A stretch of 39,962 nucleotides of DNA from assembly GCA_938015255.1 (NCBI GenBank), contig CALLQC010000086.1, forward strand, positions 1 through 39,962. The letters are read 5' to 3'. Positions 25,142 through 32,361 of the stretch are shown piece after piece. Both the position numbers and the translations under genes were made by a program. Within the stretch, counting starts at the first letter, position 1; the number at the start of each line of letters is the position of its first letter. The notes beneath the pieces are model-generated. The model was not told where the DNA came from, did no database searches, and saw only the letters and a list, made by a program, of their open reading frames with translations. The stretch comes from an uncultured Erythrobacter sp. Its GTDB lineage: Bacteria > Pseudomonadota > Alphaproteobacteria > Sphingomonadales > Sphingomonadaceae.

Positions 25142-27217
25142 TCAGTTTGGCACAAACCTGACGGCGATACCGCCCGAGGATGCGAGTGCTGCATCCAATT
25201 TGCTTGCCGACGTGACCTGCATCTCCTCAATGACGTAATCATACGGGTTCGTATCCCAGTGCGCATTCGCGCCGTCGCGGTAGATCTGAGCCGTGTAGCT
25301 CTTGCCCTCCTCGAGGAAATCGAGCGGGATCAAAAGCTCGCGCGGCGTCGCATCGGTGACTGCGCCGAGGAACCACTCTTTGCTCTCACGCCCTTGCCGC
25401 GCGATAGCGACATATTCGCCGACCTCACCTTGCAGAGCGATACTGTCTTCCCAGTCTGCCTCGACATCTTTGATGAACTGGAAAGCGTCCATACGCTCTT
25501 CATAATGTTCAGGCAGGTCCGCAGCCATCTGGAGCGGCGAATAGAGCACGACATAAAGAGCAAGCTGCTTGGCCAGCGTCGTTTGCGGACGGTTGGACGC
25601 ATCACCGCGCTGCATATCCTCACGCACTGGCGGCTTCTCGTTCGGGCGGAGATTGAAAATGCCCGGCGTGAAATCCATCGGGCCGCTCAGCATCCGCGTA
25701 TAAGCAAGGATCGAGATATGTTCGGGCGGGTTCGGGGGCGTGCCCCATGCGTTGAATTCCATCCCGCGTGCACCTTCGCGCGTCATCCAGTTGGGATAGG
25801 TCCGGCGCAGGCCGGTATCTTTGACGGGCTCATGTGCGTTGATCGAGATTTTGCGCTTCGCAGCCGCTTCAACGACGCGCAGGTGGTGGCCGACCTGAAA
25901 CTGGCTGTCGTGCCACTCATATTGCTTCACTCCATCGTCATCATAGCGGACAAGATCGCCCGCGTCAGCGACATAGCCCGTCTTGACCTGCCGCACGCCG
26001 ACCCGCTCATAGAGGTCGAAGGCATCTTCCATCTGCGCTTCGTAATTGGCGATATTGCCGCTGGTCTCATGGTGGCCAATCAGCCGCACGCCCTTTGAAA
26101 GCGCATAGGCGCCCAGTTCCTCGATATCGAAATCGGGGTAGGCCTGTGTGAAGTTGAACAGCTCACCATTGTTGAACCAGTCGCCATCCCAGCCGATGTT
26201 CCAGCCCTCGACCAGCACGCCTGAAAATCCGTGTTCAGCAGCGAAATCGATATAGCGCTTTGTTTCTTCGGTCGTGGCTCCATGGATGCCATCATTGCCC
26301 CAGGTCCGCTCGCGAATATGCATGGCCCACCAGATGCCGACATATTTGCCGGGTTCCACCCAAGAGACGTCGCCCAGCTTGTTGGGCTCGTTGAGATTGA
26401 GAATGATGTCGGAATTGATCAATCCCGGAGCATCGGGCGCAATCTGGATCGTACGCCATGGAGACTTGAACGGAGCCTTGGTGTGCACCTTGATACCGTC
26501 CGATCCAGCACGCAGCTCTGCTTCGAAACTGCCGGGACGGAGCGCAAGCAGCGACATGCCCGAGTAATCGACCAATGCCGCTTCGTGGATTGAAATGTGC
26601 AGCCCGTTCGGCTGGCGGAAAGTCACCGGAGTGTGCGCGTCGTCGACCACAGCCGCCTTGCCGGTGCGATAGATGTATTCGTAGCGATTGAACTGCCGGC
26701 TGGGCGTCCACCATGCATCGGCATCGCCGCCAATGCTGAATTGCGTCAGTTCATCGGTGATCCGGATATCGCCTGCGAGCGCCTCGGTCGGTAGCAGCTC
26801 ATAACGAAAGCCGAGGCCCGTATCGAAGACACGGAAAGCCACAACCATCGCACGCGCAGGCCCCTCCTTGGGAATAAATCCTACCCGCAATTCATTGTAG
26901 TGGTTGCGCACCAATCGCCGCTCGCCCCAGGGTTGCTCCCAGGTTTCGTCGGTCGTGGTGACGTCTGCCGTACCCCTGATCTCAAGGCCGTCCTCGAACC
27001 CGTGATGATCGGCGAACAGCAGCCCAAGCCGCGCGGGCTCCATCACGACCTCACCGCCATAGCTAACTGTGTAGGTCGCGTGTCCGCCTTCGTCCGATAC
27101 GGCTACGGTGATATTTCCATCGGGAGACGAGACTTCGAGAGTCCCTGCGTGAAGCGGTCCGAACGCCGTCAGGCCAAGCACCAGCGCAGCGGCAAGTTTC
27201 ATCCATGATCCCAGCAT
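25142..27217 (-). CDS. GH97 alpha-glucosidase, SusB-like, exported
   Basis: Glycoside hydrolase family 97 enzyme of 691 residues with a signal peptide (about 1-24, MKLAAALVLGLTAFGPLHAG core). An N-terminal beta-sandwich (about 27-290) precedes a TIM barrel (about 295-580) and a C-terminal sheet domain. The inverting-type acidic residues can be matched by spacing to SusB: Glu384 (GHHETSG), Glu463 (NAHEPVKDTGLRRTYPN) and Glu487 (ARGMEFNAWG). This subgroup releases beta-glucose from starch oligosaccharides. Start ATG 27217 has GGGAGAGAGAGAA upstream; a longer frame to 27280 would run through the operator. It is divergent from the FG-GAP lipoprotein and likely controlled by the LacI-family regulator of this locus. 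Confidence 0.93.
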   Translation of the reverse strand: MLGSWMKLAAALVLGLTAFGPLHAGTLEVSSPDGNITVAVSDEGGHATYTVSYGGEVVMEPARLGLLFADHHGFEDGLEIRGTADVTTTDETWEQPWGERRLVRNHYNELRVGFIPKEGPARAMVVAFRVFDTGLGFRYELLPTEALAGDIRITDELTQFSIGGDADAWWTPSRQFNRYEYIYRTGKAAVVDDAHTPVTFRQPNGLHISIHEAALVDYSGMSLLALRPGSFEAELRAGSDGIKVHTKAPFKSPWRTIQIAPDAPGLINSDIILNLNEPNKLGDVSWVEPGKYVGIWWAMHIRERTWGNDGIHGATTEETKRYIDFAAEHGFSGVLVEGWNIGWDGDWFNNGELFNFTQAYPDFDIEELGAYALSKGVRLIGHHETSGNIANYEAQMEDAFDLYERVGVRQVKTGYVADAGDLVRYDDDGVKQYEWHDSQFQVGHHLRVVEAAAKRKISINAHEPVKDTGLRRTYPNWMTREGARGMEFNAWGTPPNPPEHISILAYTRMLSGPMDFTPGIFNLRPNEKPPVREDMQRGDASNRPQTTLAKQLALYVVLYSPLQMAADLPEHYEERMDAFQFIKDVEADWEDSIALQGEVGEYVAIARQGRESKEWFLGAVTDATPRELLIPLDFLEEGKSYTAQIYRDGANAHWDTNPYDYVIEEMQVTSASKLDAALASSGGIAVRFVPN

Positions 27218-27251
27218 TTCTCTCTCTCCCGCAGGCTCTTCTGCAAAATCC

Positions 27252-27265
27252 TGCAAATATTTGCA
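27252..27265. promoter_or_regulatory. LacI-type operator 1 (GH97 side)
   Basis: Perfect 14-bp palindrome TGCAAATATTTGCA, 35-48 bases before the GH97 start. It is one of four copies of TGCAAA-N2-TTTGCA in the promoter regions of this locus and lies just downstream of a candidate GH97 promoter. Confidence 0.75.
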
Positions 27266-27278
27266 CTCTCGGTCGCGC

Positions 27279-27306
27279 ATAATATGAATTTCCCTCTTTT
27301 CTCCAA
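27279..27306 (-). promoter_or_regulatory. Candidate GH97 promoter
   Basis: On the minus strand, TTGGAG (27306-27301) and TATTAT (27284-27279) are separated by 16 bases. The -10 matches the sigma-70 consensus at five of six positions; the -35 is poor. Operator 1 would lie from shortly after the start of transcription, consistent with repression by blockage. Confidence 0.4.
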
Positions 27307-27316
27307 GTGAAAACTA

Positions 27317-27330
27317 TGCAAATTTTTGCA
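27317..27330. promoter_or_regulatory. LacI-type operator 2 (FG-GAP lipoprotein side)
   Basis: TGCAAATTTTTGCA, matching TGCAAA-N2-TTTGCA, 44-57 bases before the lipoprotein start. Its centre is 65 bp from that of operator 1, close to six helical turns. Confidence 0.7.
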
Positions 27331-27373
27331 CAGAAGGACGGTTTGCGGGATCAAGCCGCCGCGAGGGGATCAC

Positions 27374-29065
27374 ATGGCGACCACCATCCGCATGACGAAA
27401 TTGCTGGCAGGTTGTGCTTGCGCGCTGGCTTTGAGCGCTTGCGGGGGAGAAGACAACGCGCCCGCTCCGGCAGGAGCCGCAATCGGTGGCGGCGGGCCGA
27501 CGCCCACGCCTTCGCCGACACAGACGACAGCGACATTGCCCGCTGGTGCCAACACCACGTTCGCCAATCGCACGGCGCAGATGCAGGTGGTGCATAGTTT
27601 CGGCTTCGGCGCCGGACTCAACCCGATGGTCGCACAGTTCGCGGGCGGTGCGGCCTCTGGCGATATCGACAATGATGGCGACCTCGACGTGTTCGTCACG
27701 CGCGGTGATAACGGCCCCAACCTGCTTTATGTAAACCAAGGCGGTGCCCGGTTCGAGGAACGGGCGGTGCCAGCGGGGCTCGCCTTCACGCTCGGCGCTG
27801 GCGTCAATGGTCGACACAGTGGGCCGACTTTCGGCGATCTGGACGGCGATGGCGATCTCGATCTCTTGCTCGGCGGGCTGGAAAGCGGTCCCACCAAGCT
27901 CTTCCTCAACGATGGCGCTGGCAGCTTTTCCGACGCGACCGCTGGTTCAGGCTTCGACAATGCGACAACCACCCAGACCATCTCGATGGCGCTTGGTGAC
28001 TACGACGCCGATGGCGATCTCGATGTACTAATGGCGCATTGGGGGACACCGCGAAATCCTTCGGTTCCGGGGGAGACCGAAACTCTCTGGCGCAATGACA
28101 GCGCACCGGGAGCGCCGCGCTTCACGCCGGTCAGCCAAGTCAGCGGCATCGCCAATCTGCTCGCCTTCGAACTACCGACTGGTGTTCTGGGCCCCAATTT
28201 CGACTACACTTTCGCTCCCAACTTCGTGGACATTGATGGCGACCGCGACATCGACATTTTGATGGTGTCCGACTTTCGCGGGTCAAAGGTGCTGGTCAAT
28301 AATGGCAACGGCATGTTCAGCAGTGTGGGTTTCATCCCCGACGACGAGAACGGCATGGGTAGCGCGATCGGCGATTTCGACAATGATGGCGACTTCGACT
28401 GGTTCGTCTCCTCGATCAACGGCAACCGCTTGTTCGAAAATCTCGGCGGGGCGAACTTCCAGCGGAACTCCGCATCCGGGGTCGAACCCGGCGGCTGGGG
28501 CTGGGGATCGTGCTTTGCCGATTTCAACGCCGATGGCTGGCTCGACATTTACCAGACCAATGGCTGGGAAGCGGGCAAGGACCCATCGGCCTCCAACTAT
28601 GTCGATGACACGTCGCGGCTGTGGATGAGCAAGGGCGACGGGACGTTCAGCGATGCGGCCCAAGCGTCGAGCATGCTCGACACCGATCAGGGGCGCGGGA
28701 TCGTGTGCGACGATTTCGACAATGACGGCGATGTCGATGTGCTGTTGCTGACGGCTGAGCCGACCGGCTCCGCTATTTACTGGGAGAACCAGCTAAGCGG
28801 CGCGAACACGATCAAGGTGCGGCTGCGCGGGAAGGCTCCCAACACATTTGCTGTGGGCGCAGTCATCGAGCTGACGATATCGGACGCCACGCAACGCCGT
28901 ATGGTGAGCGTAAACAGCAACTTCACTTCGCACAATTCGACCGAGCAGATTTTCGGCCTCGGCCCGAACACGCAAGGCGGATTGCGGGTGATATGGCCTG
29001 ATGGATCAGAAACGATTCAACCAAATGTCAGCGCGGGTCAGACGCTGGTGATCCAGCAACCCTAG
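27374..29065 (+). CDS. FG-GAP/ASPIC (CRTAC1-like) lipoprotein
   Basis: Exported lipoprotein of 563 residues. The signal peptide ends in lipobox LSAC with Cys23 as the modified residue, followed by a Gly/Pro/Thr linker. At least seven calcium-binding FG-GAP/VCBS repeats follow, for example GDIDNDGDLDVFV, GDLDGDGDLDLLL, GDYDADGDLDVLM, VDIDGDRDIDILM, GDFDNDGDFDWFV, ADFNADGWLDIYQ and DDFDNDGDVDVLL, forming a beta-propeller. The C-terminal ASPIC/UnbV domain (about 480-560) contains VIWPDGSE. ATG 27374 has GAGGGG upstream. Divergence from GH97 with paired operators implies a role in starch use, probably binding glycans at the cell surface; this is inferred, not known for the family. Confidence 0.9.
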   Translation: MATTIRMTKLLAGCACALALSACGGEDNAPAPAGAAIGGGGPTPTPSPTQTTATLPAGANTTFANRTAQMQVVHSFGFGAGLNPMVAQFAGGAASGDIDNDGDLDVFVTRGDNGPNLLYVNQGGARFEERAVPAGLAFTLGAGVNGRHSGPTFGDLDGDGDLDLLLGGLESGPTKLFLNDGAGSFSDATAGSGFDNATTTQTISMALGDYDADGDLDVLMAHWGTPRNPSVPGETETLWRNDSAPGAPRFTPVSQVSGIANLLAFELPTGVLGPNFDYTFAPNFVDIDGDRDIDILMVSDFRGSKVLVNNGNGMFSSVGFIPDDENGMGSAIGDFDNDGDFDWFVSSINGNRLFENLGGANFQRNSASGVEPGGWGWGSCFADFNADGWLDIYQTNGWEAGKDPSASNYVDDTSRLWMSKGDGTFSDAAQASSMLDTDQGRGIVCDDFDNDGDVDVLLLTAEPTGSAIYWENQLSGANTIKVRLRGKAPNTFAVGAVIELTISDATQRRMVSVNSNFTSHNSTEQIFGLGPNTQGGLRVIWPDGSETIQPNVSAGQTLVIQQP

Positions 29066-29066
29066 G

Positions 29067-30446
29067 TCACTCGATCTCACGGAAGATGCGGTAGCCCCAA
29101 GGGGCAAGTGTAATTGCTTCGTCTGCACCCTCGAGCCTTGCGCTGACACCTGACAGCGCATCAACGTAGTTGCCATGGTGCCGCGCCAATTCGAATTCGA
29201 CCGACTGCGGTCGCGGCGAAAGGTTGAACACGGCAAATACGCGCTCGCCTGCGCCGCCCCGCACGAAGCTCAGGACATCAGCGCTGGCATTGCTCGGCAC
29301 CTCGACCATCAAGGCACCGTGCTCACCATTCCATAGCGCGCGCTCTTCGGTCTTGAGTGCGATCAACTGGCGGAAAAGAGCGTCATACTCGCCGACCTTC
29401 CACTCGATTTCGTCCTTGGTGAAGAATTCGAGCTGCTTGTCGAGATCGGCCTCTTGCCCGTTGTAAATCAGGGGCATTCCCGGCCCAACAAAGCTGAGCG
29501 CGATTGCCGCTTCGTAGGCCGGTCCGTAGATATCCGATGCCACACCGTCCCACGAATTTTGATCGTGATTGTCGGTGTAGGTCATTCGGTAAGCAGCGCG
29601 CGGCCAGGTGGTTTGCTGCCCTGCATAATAGCCGCGCATTGCCCCTGCCCCGCTGCCATTGGCGACAAGCTCCTGCATCGCCTCTTTCCAGCCCCAGGCG
29701 TAGGTTGCGTCGAAGGCGCGCGCATGCAGGTCTCGGGTCTGCCATTCGGCGAGCATAAAGACGGGTTTGACTGCCTCCAACTCCATGCGGGCAGTCTCCC
29801 AAAAATCGAGCGGGACATATCCAGCGACATCCGCGCGGTATCCGTCGATATCGAATTCGCGGACCCAATAGGTCAGGCTTTCGCTCATGTACTGGCGCAT
29901 CGCCGGGTTCGAATAGTCGAAGTCGACGACGTCAGACCAATCGGTCCCTTCTGGCGGCATGAAGTCACCTTCTGGCGTCTTTAGGTACCAATCGGGATGC
30001 TCTTCGGTGAGCGGATTGTCCCATGCCGAGTGGTTTGCGACCCAATCGAGAATGACCTTCAGGCCAAGCTCATGCGCCGCATCCACGAAGGCGCGAAATT
30101 CCTCTTCAGTGCCGAGATCGGGATTGATCGCGCGATAATCCTTCACCGAATACGGGCTGCCCAACTCGCCCTTGCGTTGCTCCTCCCCAATCGGATGGAT
30201 CGGCATCAACCAGACGATATCGACGCCCATCTCTGCCAGCCGGGGCAGTTGTTCTTGCGCGGCAGCGAACGTGCCTTCGGGCGAGAACTGCCGCGTGTTC
30301 ATCTGGTAGATGACGGCGTCCTTGGTCCAGTCATGCGCTTCGACCTGGACATAGGGATTGGGAGTGTAGCTCGGACCGATGATCTCGTCCGTATCGCAAC
30401 CGGCCAGTGCCAACGTCGCGGCGATAGCTGTAAATAGCCGCTTCAT
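29067..30446 (-). CDS. GH13 alpha-amylase family lipoprotein
   Basis: Glycoside hydrolase family 13 enzyme of 459 residues anchored as a lipoprotein: LALAGC with Cys17. The (beta/alpha)8 barrel contains the four GH13 regions: DWVANHS (region I, His139), DGYRADVAG with nucleophile Asp206, MLAEWQ with acid/base Glu234, and TDNHDQN with Asp295. A short all-beta C-terminal domain follows (about 375-459). It should cut alpha-1,4 glucans or maltodextrins in the periplasm or at the outer membrane. Its ATG overlaps the stop of the MFS gene (ATGA, 30443-30446), so the two are co-translated. Exact specificity (amylase, neopullulanase or cyclomaltodextrinase type) cannot be decided. Confidence 0.92.
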   Translation of the reverse strand: MKRLFTAIAATLALAGCDTDEIIGPSYTPNPYVQVEAHDWTKDAVIYQMNTRQFSPEGTFAAAQEQLPRLAEMGVDIVWLMPIHPIGEEQRKGELGSPYSVKDYRAINPDLGTEEEFRAFVDAAHELGLKVILDWVANHSAWDNPLTEEHPDWYLKTPEGDFMPPEGTDWSDVVDFDYSNPAMRQYMSESLTYWVREFDIDGYRADVAGYVPLDFWETARMELEAVKPVFMLAEWQTRDLHARAFDATYAWGWKEAMQELVANGSGAGAMRGYYAGQQTTWPRAAYRMTYTDNHDQNSWDGVASDIYGPAYEAAIALSFVGPGMPLIYNGQEADLDKQLEFFTKDEIEWKVGEYDALFRQLIALKTEERALWNGEHGALMVEVPSNASADVLSFVRGGAGERVFAVFNLSPRPQSVEFELARHHGNYVDALSGVSARLEGADEAITLAPWGYRIFREIE

Positions 30447-32050
30447 TGCGCAGGCTCCGTCGCGACGCCGTGCTTTTCCTGCAGGGCCGTTGCTCCGTCG
30501 GTCACAAAGAATGTCGCGATCGCCGCGAGCACAAACGATACCGCAGAAATCATCAGCGCCCAGATTGGCGCGCCTTCGAAGAAAGTCGTCAGCAGGAAAC
30601 CAAGCAGGGTAGCGGCGACTAGCTGAGGCACGACGATGAAGATGTTAAAGATCCCCATATAGATGCCCATCTTCTTCGCAGGCACGGAACCGGCGAGGAT
30701 CGCATAGGGCAGCGACACGATCGAAGCCCAGGCGATGCCCACCCCAACCATCGGAATCCACAGCAGGTTCGGATCGCGGATCATCAGCATCGCGGCGAAC
30801 CCGGCTGCTCCGATAAACAGATTGGCCGCATGCAGCCGCCGCCGGTCCATCCGCGCGGCAATCCAGATAAAGCCGAGCGCAGCCGCCGCAGCGATCCCGT
30901 TGCGCACGGAGCCGAGCAGCCCCCACCAATCGGCGGCGTCCTGATACCCCTGCGTCGCGGGATCGGGCGATGAGAAGTGGAACTCCGCCACGGCAGGCGT
31001 GCCGTAAATCCACATTGAGAACATCGCGAACCAGCTGAAGAATTGCACCACGGCGAGCTGGCGCATGGTCTTTGGCATGGCGAACAGATCGTTGACGACT
31101 TCCATAAAGCCGTTCTGGTCGTTGCCGCCGCTGCGCATCATTCCTGCTACGATCTGGATAACCCCGAAGACAGCGATCAACCCCGCAAGAACGTAGAGCT
31201 CTTGCGCAATCTCAACCTCGCCCAACCAGGCAGGCTTGGGATCGCCGCGTCCGTAAAATACGAAAGCCGCGAAGGCCGCGCCTATAAGAACCCAAACGAG
31301 CCCCCCGCTTTGAAACTGGCCGGCGCTGCGTCGCACAGTTTCCGCATCCGATGCCTCAATGCCGAGCGCCTCATGCCGCGCGGCTTCATAGGCGGCAATC
31401 TGTTCCGGGCTGTATTCCTTGGTCGTGAACACGGTCCAGCACACCGCCGCAAGCAAGGCAGCCCCGCCAAGATAGAACGCCCATTGCACCGTCTCGGGAA
31501 TCTCACCGGCAGGCGCGACGTTGGAGAGGCCCATCCAGTTAGTCATCATCCACGGCAGCGCCCCGGCGATCACCGCCCCTACCCCGATGAAGAAGCTTTG
31601 CATCGCATAGCCCTTGGTCCGCTGCCGGTCGGGCAGATTGTCGCCGACAAAGGCACGGAACGGCTCCATCGTGATGTTGAGCGAGGCATCCATGATCCAC
31701 AACATGCCTGCCGCAACCCACAGGGTCGGTGAATTGGGCATGATGAAAAGCGCGAGGCTGGCCAGGATTGCGCCGAGCAGGAAATACGGTCGGCGCCGCC
31801 CAAACCGGCCCCATGTATTGTCGGAGAGGTGTCCGATAATCGGTTGAACGATCAGCCCGGTCATCGGGGCGGCAATCCAAAGGATCGCCAGCTCATTTAC
31901 TTCTGCGCCAAGCGTCTGGAATATACGGCTGACATTGCCGTTTTGCAGGTCGAACCCGATCTGGATACCGAGAAATCCGAAACTCATGTTCCAGATTTGC
32001 ATCGGGTCCATCGCCGGTTTGCGCCCGGCCTTGATGGCTGTGTCCGTCAT
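30443..32050 (-). CDS. Sugar transporter of the MFS (SLC45/GPH-like)
   Basis: Inner-membrane transporter of 535 residues with about 12 membrane segments. The loop after the second segment, GHLSDNTWGRFGRRRPYF, is typical of sucrose/maltose-proton symporters of the SLC45-GPH group. A long cytoplasmic loop with TTKEYSPEQIAAYEAARHE separates the halves. ATG 32050 with GAGAGGGATCAC upstream is preferred over an upstream start at 32218, which would cover operator 3. It is first in a two-gene operon with the lipoprotein amylase, and probably takes up maltose or maltodextrins made in the periplasm, presumably with protons. Confidence 0.92.
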   Translation of the reverse strand: MTDTAIKAGRKPAMDPMQIWNMSFGFLGIQIGFDLQNGNVSRIFQTLGAEVNELAILWIAAPMTGLIVQPIIGHLSDNTWGRFGRRRPYFLLGAILASLALFIMPNSPTLWVAAGMLWIMDASLNITMEPFRAFVGDNLPDRQRTKGYAMQSFFIGVGAVIAGALPWMMTNWMGLSNVAPAGEIPETVQWAFYLGGAALLAAVCWTVFTTKEYSPEQIAAYEAARHEALGIEASDAETVRRSAGQFQSGGLVWVLIGAAFAAFVFYGRGDPKPAWLGEVEIAQELYVLAGLIAVFGVIQIVAGMMRSGGNDQNGFMEVVNDLFAMPKTMRQLAVVQFFSWFAMFSMWIYGTPAVAEFHFSSPDPATQGYQDAADWWGLLGSVRNGIAAAAALGFIWIAARMDRRRLHAANLFIGAAGFAAMLMIRDPNLLWIPMVGVGIAWASIVSLPYAILAGSVPAKKMGIYMGIFNIFIVVPQLVAATLLGFLLTTFFEGAPIWALMISAVSFVLAAIATFFVTDGATALQEKHGVATEPAQ

Positions 32051-32178
32051 GTGATCCCTCTCGCCCATTTCACCGGAACACGGTACAAGTGCACGTGTCC
32101 GGCTGATCCCTGCCGCGTATTGATGCGGCGATTGCGGCGCATCTATGGCGCTCTCTGTGTGCGACACTGTGCCGAGAC

Positions 32179-32192
32179 TGCAAAGATTTGCA
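32179..32192. promoter_or_regulatory. LacI-type operator 3 (MFS side)
   Basis: TGCAAAGATTTGCA, matching TGCAAA-N2-TTTGCA, 129 bases before the MFS start. It is one of two sites in the divergent region. Confidence 0.7.
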
Positions 32193-32203
32193 AGAACCTT
32201 TGT

Positions 32204-32221
32204 TTTTTGCTGTGGCAAAAA
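32204..32221. repeat. Inverted repeat TTTTTGC-TGTG-GCAAAAA
   Basis: Perfect 7-bp arms with a 4-base loop. The arms are the operator half-sites (TTTGC, GCAAA) in the opposite, everted order. It may be a hairpin in the MFS leader or an extra binding site. Confidence 0.55.
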
Positions 32222-32302
32222 CGCAATATGATCGACGCAATTCTACGTATATCTTTTAAATCAAACGTGAAATTCCGATCATGTCTAATTCAGTACCAAT
32301 CA

Positions 32303-32316
32303 TACAAAGATTTGCA
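32303..32316. promoter_or_regulatory. LacI-type operator 4 (amylase side)
   Basis: TACAAAGATTTGCA, one mismatch from TGCAAA-N2-TTTGCA, 46-59 bases before the amylase start. The distance to the start resembles that of operators 1 and 2. Confidence 0.6.
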
Positions 32317-32361
32317 AATTTTCTCCTGTAATGGCATTCCAGTGTGCGGAGGGGCAAATTG

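Larger units (their letters stand above)
32051..32361. promoter_or_regulatory. Divergent control region of the starch locus
   Basis: A 311-base gap between the MFS gene (minus) and the exported amylase gene (plus). It is AT-rich in its right half and holds two operator-like palindromes (32179-32192 and 32303-32316, centres 124 bp apart, close to twelve helical turns) and an inverted repeat TTTTTGC-TGTG-GCAAAAA (32204-32221). No gene is supported in it. Confidence 0.7.

Noticed and set aside
27242-27255. TGCAAAATCCTGCA as a further operator
   Set aside because: Only the left half fits TGCAAA-N2-TTTGCA, and it overlaps the perfect site at 27252.
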